Positions 38,986 to 49,599 of a DNA stretch of 64,000 nt are shown here, piece after piece. The translations under genes were made by a program, and so were the position numbers. Location: NCBI GenBank assembly GCA_037074615.1, contig CM073537.1, positions 16,821,989-16,885,988 of the forward strand, written 5' to 3'. Within the stretch, counting starts at the first letter, position 1. Each line of letters opens with the position of its first letter. The DNA comes from Leucaena leucocephala. Lineage: Eukaryota > Streptophyta > Magnoliopsida > Fabales > Fabaceae. The notes under the pieces were generated by a model, which saw only the letters and a program-made list of their open reading frames with translations, was not told where the DNA came from and ran no database searches.

Positions 38986-39079
38986 ATGGGTACAACAAGT
39001 ATTCCCTTCAAGAAGTAACATGTTCAATGAGATTCATCTCAGAAACCTGCTATTCTGCTGCTTCTTATCTCAGGTATGA
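38986..39079 (+). promoter_or_regulatory. Two upstream ORFs in the leader of the DUF863-type gene
   Basis: uORF1 (38986-39018) encodes MGTTSIPFKK. One base after its stop, uORF2 begins at 39020 with MFNEIHLRNLLFC. A strong donor CAG/GTATGA splits the leader at 39073/39074, and the acceptor GTCCAG/GC ends the intron at 39848. Unspliced, uORF2 stops at 39079. Spliced, it reads through the junction and overlaps the main start codon in another frame. Such an arrangement normally lowers translation of the main ORF. Confidence 0.55.
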
Positions 39080-39850
39080 AACCTATGGGAGCTTCGTGCT
39101 CTGATTTTTTTTCTTGCTGTGTGATGTTTATTCAGTCTATGTTTTAGCTTCTTCAGCTTAAAGGTTTAAACTTTATATAAGGAACAAGAAGTGGGAACTT
39201 TTATTTTTTATTTTTTTAATATCTGAGGTTAGGTTCTAGGAGTAGGAGCCGAAGGCTACTATTTTGGCTATGCCTAACGTCCAGATTCCATGTTTCTTCT
39301 GTGTCCCCCAGCAAGATCTGATTACTCTTTTTGAACGTTTCAACGAAAATTCTCTCTGTTTCCTACTCCTTCACTTTTGGATAATCATTCACAGGACAAA
39401 CTAGAATCATTCCCTTTTTAGCTGAAACAAGGTTAAGCTAAACACGCAAGATAATTATGACCTACGCAAGCTAATTGTGACCTATTCTAAGGAATCAAGC
39501 TTCAACTTTCAGTTATTACAGACACAGTACGATGAAACCCTTCTTTTTGGTATAATTGTCTGTTAGTTTTTCCTAATTAATATTCCTGGGATTTGAGTTT
39601 TGAGTTTTGATTAGGCTCTAAACTTTTGGTTAGCTAAAGTTTGTTATCCCATTTCACATTGTAGATTTTCGAGATCATAACCCCATTTGAGTGTAACATG
39701 AAAAACAGAGAGAGCAGAAATATTTGGTTTGGTATCTAGCCATAAAAGTAAATTTTTTTTTTGTCAACCTCTGAGACATCAAAAGTGCACAGGTTAAAGT
39801 GTGATGATGTTGGGAAAGAGCTTAACAAGTCTGTATTTTTTTGTCCAGGC

Positions 39851-41036
39851 ATGGGGACCAAAGTTGAATATTCCATAAATCTTCTAGCAACAAACTCAGT
39901 AGACAGCAACAATTTAACTGTGAAGAAGAAGAGTGTGGATGTGTGGGAAAATTATCAGAACAAAGGGTTGAGCAATAATAATAAGGGTGACCAAATTGGT
40001 GGAACCAAGAAACTGCAATTTTCCATGGAAAGAATGGTTGACAGAAACAACCAAGAATTCATCAGAAACACAATGCAGATGCATGAAGACATATTCAAAC
40101 ACCAGGTAATATACACGTATTTATCCTGAAAATCATACATAGTCAGCATAGATTCAAGCAAATGTCTTATCTTATTTAGTTCTTGTTTCTTATTGTTAAT
40201 TTTGAGGCTTTCTTTTCTGTTGTTACCTTTCATGATATGCTGCTTTCTTCTGCAAGTCCACATTCTTCTGTCAAATATTTGATGCTTTCAGTTGTTAACA
40301 ATTATGAGTATTATAACTATAATTTGGATTTGTCTGAGATGGTAGTCTCAATTTTCAATTGTCAACCATCTGAACATGGAGAATCTCTAATAGTATGTTT
40401 AGTTGGTAAGTGACATTTCAAGGCCAAAAGGCACAGTTCAGTATGAAGAGGCCTATGAATAACTTTCTCTGACAAAAAGATTCCATGAAAATGCAGGTTG
40501 AGGAGCTACACAGAGTATACAGGGTGCAAAAGTTGCTAATGGATGAACTGAAGAAGGAAATCAAACAGAAGAAACTATGGAACCCCATAAATGAACCTGA
40601 AACAAGAAAGAATCCAAATGGGGCCACAGATTTCCGAGCTCAAAGCTTGAAAGACGATATGTGTTCAAGGGATAAGAGTAGTGGAAGCTGCTCAGCAGAA
40701 GACATAGCCACCAAAATACCAAGAGGTTTTGATCTTGAAATGCCTGCTGAAGAAGATGAAGGCCAAGCAGGGCCTAGTTCCTACACTGATGAAGAAATAG
40801 AAATGGACCTGACATTAAGTATAGGTGGAAGCAATGAGACAAAGAAGAGGAAGAAGAAGAATGCAAAAGCGTATGAGATTGAGCTAAGCAGGAAGCTGAA
40901 TTTATTTGGGTCTTTTAGATCAGATAGAGTAGGAGAATGCAGTGACCCCACAACTCCAATGAGCAGTTCAAGTGTCACATTTGAACAGGAAAGAAAGGAA
41001 TCAAATTGGCTTTCTCAAGGTTTAAAGCTTACATAG
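39851..41036 (+). CDS. DUF863-type plant nuclear protein with EAR-like motif, 264 aa
   Basis: Exons 39851-40105 and 40497-41036 join at a codon border with GT-AG sites. The upstream exon and intron (39074-39848) are non-coding. The protein starts MGTKVEYS, the characteristic MGTKV start of plant DUF863 proteins. At the splice junction it has the family signature HEDIFKHQVEELHRVYRVQK, a probable coiled coil (about residues 76-110). A DLTLSI motif (residues 189-194) matches the LxLxL-type EAR repression pattern. TKKRKKK (about 199-205) could be a nuclear localisation signal. Most DUF863 proteins are several times longer, so this is a short member. Molecular function is unknown; a transcriptional co-repressor role is inference from the motif. 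Confidence 0.82.
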
Positions 41037-42435
41037 CGGTTTTAGTTTTTAATGCTCTCTCTTTCTGTCCTTTCTACACTTCATGGACTAACTGACTTTA
41101 TATGGTTTTCGTGAATTATGTTCCCTAGATATATCAGTTGTTATTTTTAAATGAATAAATGGACTTTGTAGACCAGAACATCACCCATTAGTGTTGAATA
41201 GCATTTGTCATTGTCTTCTTCAATCCAATGATATTTACAGAGTTTGAAGATCATTACTTGGTTTCGAGTTTATTAAGAATGTTGTTAATGATCAGGAGAG
41301 TAGTATATTGATGAACAAAGATCCCTGTTATTGATGAATATGAAGATATAACTATTTTTTTTTTTTTTAAAAAAGCATGAATGTTTTTGAATTGAGTGCT
41401 CAAAAGGATGATGTAAGAATAGAAAGCTTGAAGGGGAGTGGAGATGGAGAAGAAGAAGATAAGGAAAGGGGGCAAAAGCTGATTGGGAGCAAGCAAATAG
41501 TTAAAGTTGTCGGAAACAAGAAGCATGTCGTAATGTCATATTCCTATCTGTACCAAACCCTTGACGTGACTCTGTTCTCTAGTGTTGCTTGCTTTTGTTC
41601 CTACAATTTTACCAAGTCAATGCCTTTGCTTTCCCACTTTCTTTTTTCAGAAAAGAAAAAAGAAAAAAAGAAATTTACATTCGTGAATCACTATTGGAAG
41701 TTCACCCCATGGTCCCATAATAAAGCACAGAATTGATTATTTACTAATTATTTAAATTTTTGTACAAAAATATTACTATTTATATAATTACTCCATTATT
41801 ATAAAATGAGTAGGTATTTTCTTATAAAAAATGAGTAGGTACTTTCAGGCGAAGATTTTTTTTTATTTCTTTTTATATATTTTAGAAGTTTATTGCAATA
41901 TTTATTGATACAATTTTTAAAATAAAAAATTTAAGTTTGTATTTTAAAATTTTTAACCGAATATTTCTAATTGGACTATAAAGTGTATATATGCTTTAAA
42001 ATTATGTAATTTAAGAAAAATATAAGGGAGGCACCATATTTTATATTGGACCATATATACTTACATTAAGTTCATTATATCTCTTATATCAAATTTTCCA
42101 ATCACAATTTGCCATGTGTACTATATTTTTTATGTGAGTTTAAATTAAATGAATATATCAAAAAAATATGACACATAAAAAGGTAAAATTGGAGAATTTT
42201 CTGAAACGGAGGTAAAGAACTTAACCTAAATTTTCTCATTTTATATTTTAGTCTCTAAAATTGAAGAACCAACATATATTATATCTTATTTCTCAACCAA
42301 TTTCTTCACACTCGAGATCATGAAGAATTGTGGTTATTAAAAAATACACCATATATAAAAACCGATCAAACCCCCCAAAAAAAAAAACAAGAAAGAAAGA
42401 AAGAATCAAAGACGGCACGATGACACGTTGTATTT
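41037..42435. other. Intergenic region between convergent genes
   Basis: Holds the DUF863-gene 3' region with a poly-A-like AATAAA near 41154. A purine-rich open frame at 41377-41736 has no recognisable domain or splice support and I do not call it as a gene. The rest is AT-rich DNA up to the 3' end of the peroxidase gene. Confidence 0.5.
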
Positions 42436-43012
42436 CTAGTTGACTATGGAGCAATCAACCCTAATTTCACCCTGGTTTCCAGTTTTAATACCAACCCTTC
42501 CCAACTTGGTCATAGCAGAAACAAAAGCAGAGTTAAAAGCAGATTCATTAGAAGCAAACAAGTTAACAGTAGCCCTGGACCTCTGATCAGTGAAGAGAAC
42601 TTGATCAGAAGTGAAGAGACCCATGCCATTCTGAAGATTCTTGAAGTACTGGTTATCAAACTTCTGAGGAGTTACAGGGTCCATGTTGATGGCGATCCTT
42701 GGGTCAACCTTCAAGGGACACATGTTTCTGAGTTGAAAAGCGTATTGAAGATTCAATGATGGGTCGATTCTGTTTCTGGGGCTGAAGTTGTAGATCCTCT
42801 TTGAGAATCGATTGCAGTGAGAAAACCCTAATGTGTGTGCTCCTGATAATGCTATGAGATCATTCTGAGAGAGACTTCGCCTTGAGAACTGAGAGTTTAA
42901 CTGATCCAAATTGTCTGAAGGTTGAGGAAGACTGTGTTGAACACTTGCGATCGTTGATATTCTGCCGTCTCGTCTTCCTAGTTCTACTTCATAGAATGGT
43001 CCCCCTGCCTGC

Positions 43013-43052
<40 letters not shown>

Positions 43053-44677
43053 TCTATCATTATTTTCATTACAATATAATACTCCTCTACTCTTTAATAT
43101 ATGACATAATTGAGGAGTTGATCTTTATTCTAAATATAAGAACTATTTCTTATATTTATTAACTTTTTTTTTAAATTATCCCTATTGATACTCCCTTAAA
43201 AATAATTAAATAAGAGAGGGAGGGAGGGAGTCAAGAAAAATGATTAGGATATTTAAAAAAAAATATAATATTAATTAATTTCTTTAATTTAATTTAATTA
43301 ATTAAATATATTTTATATTAAAAATTAGAGGGGTATGAATGTTAAGCTAAGTGTTGTTTCCGGGGGCCTTCTGTATTTGTCCAGTTCAATACAAAAGAAC
43401 TAAAGCATGGAGGCCGTGCATGTGCAGCTCATTTGTTTTTTTGTTTTTTTTTTTTTGCCCCTTACATTTTTTTATGTCTGCAGCTTTTATACAACTTAAA
43501 TGTTCTCACATGCTTTTTATCTCTCTCACCCTACTTTGAAAGACTCATTGTCTTTTCTCAATATGTACAGTTTGAAATTTCAAACCTTTTTGCTCATTTG
43601 ATAGTAAGCATAAAACAAGTCACTAGCTGTAAAACTGGTGCAAAAAGTTAAATACTTTTTATATGGGCGGTATCTATAAAACCGGTGTTAGAAGGACTTT
43701 TAACGAAAACCGTAAAGGTCTTTTTACACATTTAATTATAGCTTTTTATATATAAATCAATAATTTTATAGTTTAATAGTATAAAAAATTTTCTATAAAA
43801 GAAAGTTTAATTCTACTTGTAATTTTAAATTATCAGTATCTACCTCTATAATTAAGAAAAAAACTTTTATATATAAATTTAGTTAGAGGATATATGAAAT
43901 ATATAGTTATTGCGTCGTGCTCTCGCGTTTTTTTTCCTCTCACGACCCTATTTTGAAAGACTCGATTGTCTTTTCTATAAGTAAAGTTTGTCCATTTGAC
44001 AGCAACCATGAGAGTAATGTTGAGGTGCGTGCATTGGCACATTATTAATGAATAAACATTTGTTCATTTTTTTAAGGATGGATCCACATGAAACAGGAGG
44101 CAGTCTCATTAACAAATGAAGCTATGGCTAAAGTAGAGATAAATATATAGAAGAGAGAGTGAGAGAGAGTACCAAGTTGACGACATCCCTAGTAGCGAGA
44201 GCAAGAATGTCAGCACAAGAGACTTTGTTACGGCACTGTGGATCTCTGTCAACCGCCGCCTTGGCTTTGATGACGGTGTCGAACCCATCTCCGGCCAGCG
44301 ATATATCATCGGGATGATCCTTCTCTGCGTTCTTATGCCCCAGCAACACCGATGCATCACATCCCTGTTTGTGCGCGCGCGTATATATACATTCGTCAGT
44401 ATAATTAATTAAAATATGAATGAATCATATATATATATATATATAGATATATGAATATATAACGGACCCGAACGAAGCAGTCGTGGAAGAAGAGTCTGAG
44501 AGTGGCAGGAGCAGTGACGAAGGTCTGCTGGAACTTGGTTGATACAGCAGAACGAACATACTTCTCCAGATTAGGGCATGTTCTGCTGTAGAATCCCTTT
44601 CTCAGCTGAGCCGAACAGCTTCCACATGTCAGCAGCACAAGAAGAGACAACACCACGACCAACCTCGGAGCTTCCAT
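42436..44677 (-). CDS. Class III secretory peroxidase (PER16/45-like), 324 aa
   Basis: Haem peroxidase of the cell wall/apoplast that oxidises phenolics with H2O2 and can make reactive oxygen in wall loosening or stiffening. Exons: 44677-44468, 44364-44173, 43008-42436, with GT-AG sites and codon-boundary joins. Residues 1-23 (MEAPRLVVVLSLLVLLTCGS...) form a signal peptide; the mature protein starts QLRKGFY, probably with pyroglutamate. The distal site is LRLFFHDCFVR with Arg61 and His65. The proximal haem ligand is His192 in LSGAHTLGFSHC. The disulfide cysteines of the family are present (TCPN, HDC, GCDAS, VSCADI, SHC, MCP, DCS). The usual third intron is absent, so exon 3 encodes the whole C-terminal half. 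No frame damage is seen. Confidence 0.96.
43015..43047. repeat. (TA)n microsatellite in peroxidase intron 2
   Basis: An uninterrupted run of about 16 TA units starts a few bases beyond the acceptor of peroxidase exon 3, within intron 2 (43009-44172). Length variation is expected here. Confidence 0.85.
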
Positions 44678-44732
44678 GGCTGCTCGCTGTTATTTTGTGT
44701 TGATGATGACGCTTGAGGAGTATCCGTGTGAC

Positions 44733-44744
44733 CTCTATTTATAG
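44733..44744 (-). promoter_or_regulatory. TATA box of the peroxidase gene
   Basis: On the minus strand this reads CTATAAATAGAG, a near-consensus plant TATA box, about 60 bp upstream of the peroxidase ATG (44677). It predicts a very short leader of roughly 25-35 bases. Confidence 0.75.
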
Positions 44745-44981
44745 TTCCACAAGGTCATATGTCATGACAAATCAATTCAAGAGTCAAAACTCAACAAGCG
44801 GAGATGATTCAGGAATTTTATTATATATATACATATATATCTCCAAAGTCTGCTTTAGTACAGGGCCAGACAGTCTGGCTCTCTCGAGTGTGTAAGATGA
44901 GGTTTATATATAGAATAAGCCCCCATAAGGGAATTTATTTATTTATTTTCCTTTGGTTTGAGTATGGAACATCCTTTTGCC

Positions 44982-45138
44982 TAGGGGTATTCATGGTTTC
45001 GATCTATCCCGTGTCCTGATGAATAGTGACGGGATGGTTTTTTTCATGCCGTATCCCGTTCTAATTTTGTTCTGTCCCTAAAGCCCGTCTTATCTTAATA
45101 TGGGTAAGACTAGGACAGGTCTAACTTAAACACCCCTA
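44982..45138. mobile_element. 157-bp hAT-type MITE with perfect 8-bp TSD
   Basis: Ends are TAGGGGTATTCA and, reverse-complemented, TAGGGGTGTTTA, typical hAT terminal inverted repeats. The element is flanked by the perfect 8-bp direct repeat CTTTTGCC at 44974-44981 and 45139-45146. Internal sequence carries subterminal CCCGT repeats and no coding capacity. Confidence 0.88.
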
Positions 45139-45430
45139 CTTTTGCCATAACCTTGTCTAACCTTGTCAGAATCATATCCGACTTTGCCAGGACTTACCCA
45201 GATCTTGCCAAACTTTAGCTAGACTTTGTCTAAATTTACTCAACCTTATTTGGACCTCGCCCAGACTTATCAAAGACCATGCCCAACTTTGCCATTACTT
45301 GTCTAAACTTGCCAATTATTACCTGGACCTTGCCTATCATTGTTAATACTTGCTAGGAACTTACTAACCATGGTCGCCATTTGCTCTGACCTAGCCAAGA
45401 CATTCCCATACTTTGCCCAAGGTCTATGTA
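45139..45430. repeat. Degenerate ~13-bp tandem repeat (CTTGCCAAACTTT-like)
   Basis: For about 290 bp, variants of CTTTGCC/CTTGTC followed by AGACTT or AAACTT recur at roughly 13-base spacing. Examples are 'cttgccaaacttt', 'gcccaactttgcc' and 'cttgtctaaacttgcc'. The array is decayed and abuts the right TSD of the hAT MITE. Confidence 0.5.
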
Positions 45431-46980
45431 CATTACTAAAGCACCTCAATCCTTGGACACACACTACACGCAACATATCTAGAGTTAAGTTTGCTTGAAT
45501 AAGATATTAATCTGCTTTAGATAAAAGGTAGATCTTTATTAATTTCATACATAAGAACTAAGGGTTGAGCAATTTGTTAAGAGACGTAGTCCTTATTACT
45601 CATACCAATTTAAATTGATTAAAGTAGCTTAATTTAATTACCTAAGTAAATTGAGCACATTGACACATTATTCTACCCCTTTTTAGTTAAAGAAGTGGGA
45701 AAGATTAGTTGCGTGAAGCATTTGGCTGCGTTGAGAACCACGCATGTGTTGGTGGCTGATTGGGCAGTTTTCCAGGGGGCTAGTGGGACCTACCTATATA
45801 GGATCATCACATGGATTAGAGAGTTTTATGTTAATTAATTATTCAACCCTTTTAACTTAATCATTCACCCATTGGTTCTTCTTGAGAATAATTCTATTAC
45901 GTTTTGTCATATCCTATTAAACTCTTGCTGGTCGTCTTTTGAACCCTTTATTTTTTTTTTATCTTAACTTCTTTTAGGTTTTGAACCCTTAATTTCGATG
46001 AAAGTTAACACCACTGATCATTGCAGACGACAATTCCAGACTTAATTAGAGCTCGCTTGCTAGCTAATAAGTTTACTGCTTGAAAATGTCATGTTTTGTA
46101 TATTTAACATATTATTTTTTTCGATATTATATTTAACATTATTATAATTTTTAGTAATAATTCCAAATTCAAAACTTATATATGTGAAAATATTCCACTC
46201 AAATGACGATTTATATATATATATATATTGTTCCAGCAACTGTGCCACGTTAATTTTTATATAAATTATATGGAAAAAGGTAAGAACGGTGGTAATATAA
46301 ATAATGTTATACAAGGTGGCATGCACAAACACACACATAGTTGAATTGAAAAGGGAAAAAGATTGTATATGTTATTAAAGTCTTTCTAGTGGAAGGACAA
46401 GTTGATGTGTTAATTCAGCCAGCTTCAGGACTAAATTAATTTTTATATAAATTATATGAAAAATAAGATGATAGTGTTAATAATATGTCATGGATTAATA
46501 CAAATTAAAGAAATATTAATACATATACAAATACAAAGTGATCACGTAGTTGAGTTGACATTCTAATTAATCATTCTCATATGATGGGTTTATATATAAC
46601 ATTCCTTATTATCACTTTCTAAAATATTAGAGCTAACGTTGTTAAAATAACATTAACCATTTGCCCCTCCATAATTCATTTCTTTTTTCTTTCGCCAAAA
46701 GGCAAATTTATTATTTGAGTCACAATAGAAAAAAATATTAGATACAACTCATTCGTTGATTGATGTTTACAAAAGGTTTGACTGAGTTTTATGTTAGTTA
46801 TCAAAGGCCTATCGTAACTATTTTTTTCTCTTTTATAGACAGAATTTAAATACTTAGTGTTGAGTTAAAGGTTTCGGGTTCAATTACTGTTAGTAAAAAA
46901 AGTAAAATATATAAATAAAAATGGATGAGTATAATTATAGTATTTTTCCTAAGAAACAGATATTATTAAGTAGGAAATTT
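45431..46980. other. AT-rich intergenic DNA
   Basis: Apart from short TA runs and low-complexity frames (e.g. 46060-46338), I see no gene or recognisable element in this stretch. Confidence 0.5.
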
Positions 46981-46989
46981 TGAATCAAG

Positions 46990-48330
46990 TCTTTATAATT
47001 TATTTGTTTTGAATTGGGCCGTTATACTTTAATCTATTAAGTTCACCTATACGGGAGAGACTAAACCGCTATAACACTGTTAGTTTTAATGAGTTAGAGG
47101 CTGACTGAGCAGATACATGGACAAACAACGTGACACGGCAGCAATGTGGATTAATTCCCAATGCTCATATTCTTCACACTATTCGACCACCTCGTCTTCC
47201 TCACCCTCTGGTTTCTGGGCGCACCGCTAATCGAAGGACTCTCAATCCCCACTAGCATCCAAAATCTCCCGCAATTCATCAACTCCACGAGAAACCTCAT
47301 TCTCGGCGCCAATTCTTTTCTCTGTTCCCTCCGACTTTTAAATTTAGGTACAAAACTAAACAAAAAGAAGAAAAAAGAAACAATGCGAAACATTTATTTC
47401 ATCATTTGTTTGAAGACTAATGCAGGTGATAGGAACAGGATATTCGAAAGCACAGTTTCTTGTGTGCTTTGTTTTTTTTGGATTATAATAATAAAATGAG
47501 TATGACCATGAGAAAGTAGGGTGTACGTGGTAAGGGAGAGAGAAAATCTGTGGAATGAAGGGAATCTGACCGAGGGAAAGAAATGAGTTGGAGGGAGATA
47601 GCGTCTGATATGAGAGGACCATGATTTCCTGCTATTTTTTTCATTGAACTTTGTGATTGTTGTAGGAACGATATTTTGGGCAGTGTTTAATTTTATGGGT
47701 TCTGGTTGAATTTAAGGCATCCAGGTGAGGCAGATCGTTGGAGCTCACTCGAGTAGATCTGAGCTTTCTGATATGACGGCTTTTGTTGCCGTTGGATGGT
47801 CGTTATTGGGGCAAAGGAATTGTCTCCTTATATGAGCGAATATGCTAATATACTATCGGGTTCTTGTTGAGGTATAAGATCCAGATGAGCCTCTCGGCCA
47901 TGCTCAGCTACAAGGTAAGGTCGTATGACATGGCCGATGTAGCCCAGAAACTTGAGCAGCCTGAAGAAGCTATGGGTAATGTTCAGGGCAGTATCTCTCA
48001 ACTCTCCTCCGAACTGTTCATTAGCGGTGTGGCGATTGAGAGCGATTTGTGAGAATGATTTTTCTTCCTTTGATACGCGATATGCTCAAAAACCCAGGGG
48101 GTGAGGATAAAGATGTGGTAGTAGCCATGGATTAATGGTGAAGAATCTCGACTATCGGAATTGGTCCACCTGGCAACCAAGTACTGTGATTGTTTGTCCG
48201 TGTGTCAGTTCAATCAACCTACATCTCATTAAAATTAACGGTGTTATAACGGTTTAAACCATCCGGGAAGGATGGATTCAACGGATTAAAGAAAAGGATC
48301 CAATCAAAACAAATAAACTACATAGACCGA
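46990..48330. mobile_element. Pack-MULE-like element with long TIRs and captured gene pieces
   Basis: The left arm (about 46990-47225) and the reverse complement of the right arm (about 48090-48330) align over roughly 200-230 bp. Shared blocks include TTTATTTGTTTTGA, AAACCGTTATAACAC / AAACCGCTATAACAC, GTTAATTTTAATGAG / GTTAGTTTTAATGAG, ACGGACAAACAA / ATGGACAAACAA and ATTCTTCAC. The ~0.87-kb interior is GC-richer than the surroundings. It contains an intron-like segment (donor TTTAG/GTACAAA near 47346, acceptor ATGCAG/GTGATAGG near 47427) and a DELLA gene fragment (47875-48052). Long TIRs around host exon pieces are the hallmark of Pack-MULEs. Outer ends and the 9-bp TSD could not be fixed. 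Confidence 0.65.
47875..48052 (+). pseudogene. Fragment of a DELLA (GRAS) gibberellin-response repressor gene
   Basis: The frame reads LSAMLSYKVRSYDMADVAQK followed by LEQPEEAMGNVQGSISQLSS. This is clearly the N-terminal DELLA region, in which intact family members have DELLAxLGYKVRSSDMADVAQ followed by a LEQLE block. The codons GAT GAG for the leading Asp-Glu (47873-47878) are present but one extra base puts them out of frame. There is no start codon upstream in context, no TVHYNP motif and no GRAS domain, and the frame stops at 48052. It is a dead gene fragment inside the long-TIR element. Confidence 0.8.
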
Positions 48331-48579
48331 ATTTAAAATTGAGGTAAACTATGAGTACCTAAGAATTAGTTTTCCCTATTAAGTATTCATGCCAAAAATA
48401 CAACAAAATATAAAAAATGATGTAATTTTGTAATTATTTCGGAGCTCATATTGCTTTTTTATAGTTTTGTAGAAACTAGTCATGTTAAAATTGAAGTAAA
48501 TTGGCTTTAAGGTTGTGAAAAATAGGACCGTTATTTTGGTATGATATTAGACTGAAGTGCTCTTCCTAAGTCCATTATT

Positions 48580-48845
48580 ATTAGTTACTAGCTCTAATAT
48601 TTAATATAAAAATTATTTAATTAATTTAAAAAAATTAAATAAATAAATTAATTATAATAAATATGATATAATTTTTTAAAAATATTTTTATATAACATTA
48701 GATTATATATCAGTTTATAAATTAAAAAAATTAATTTAAAAAATAATAAATATAATAAATAAAATATATTAAAATTTTATATTCATAATATAATTTAATT
48801 TAATTTATTAATTAAATTTTATATTAAGAATTAGGATGAGAATAC
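48580..48845. repeat. AT-rich Stowaway-like MITE
   Basis: Starts CTCTAATATTTAATATAAAAATTA and ends TTATATTAAGAATTAGGATGAGAATA, an inverted-repeat pair of the same family as 49206-49465 and 16575-16826. The interior is almost pure A+T and non-coding. Confidence 0.5.
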
Positions 48846-49205
48846 TAATTATCGCTTCCCACACAAAAAAGTATAACATGCTCCTATATATTGTGGCTAT
48901 TGAACATTCAACATATATTATATTCATCAGTCACCTTCCTCTTAATTTCTTGTAATCTACGTAAAGAGAATTAAGAGCGAACTAGTTTTTTTTAAAATAA
49001 TTGATGGGACCAATTCTTATCGGCGTGAAAGTCGGGATTTCCAAGTAGACTCCGAATTGTCAGAAATGGAATAGTGTATCAACAAACAGTGATTTTATTA
49101 TTTTTGTATTTAATTAATTGCCTTTTGAATGCTGGAAGGATGTTGTAGTACCAACTAGATTTTCAATAAATAAAATCAATGGGTGTTGATGGGCACCTAA
49201 ATTGG

Positions 49206-49465
49206 TTTCGATATAATATACTCTATAGTATATAATATAAAAATTAATTAGAAGATTAGATTTAGTTTTAAATATAAAATTTTAATTTATTTATATATAA
49301 TATTTATTATTTTTTAAATTAATTTATTTAATTTATAAAATTATATATAATTTAATGTTATACATAAATATTTTGAGAAGATTAAATTATATTAATTATA
49401 AATAACTAATTTTTTTTATTTAATCTATTTAAATTAGTTATTTTATTCTTATATTAAAAATATAT
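49206..49465. repeat. AT-rich Stowaway-like MITE
   Basis: Shares AATATAAAAATTAATTAGAAGATTA, TTAAATATAAAATTTTAATTTATT and TTATACATAAATATTT with 16575-16826, and ends TTCTTATATTAAAAATATATT. Non-coding; about 260 bp. Confidence 0.5.
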
Positions 49466-49599
49466 TAAGATAGTATTATTGATATGTTAATAACTTTATG
49501 ACATTGTGGCATCAAGGATGTCGCTATGAATTTTTGTACCACTCTGTCCTAAGTGAACTAACTTTTCGCACTGATCACTGACTGGAGCAGCAGCTATTG

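Noticed and set aside
41377..41736. Purine-rich 119-codon open frame downstream of the DUF863-type gene
   Set aside because: No recognisable domain, lysine/glutamate-rich low-complexity start, and it runs through AT-rich non-coding-looking DNA.
47161..47499. 112-codon plus-strand frame with a hydrophobic N-terminus
   Set aside because: Its start lies in the left inverted arm of the Pack-MULE-like element, so the hydrophobic part is transposon terminal sequence and not a signal peptide of a gene.
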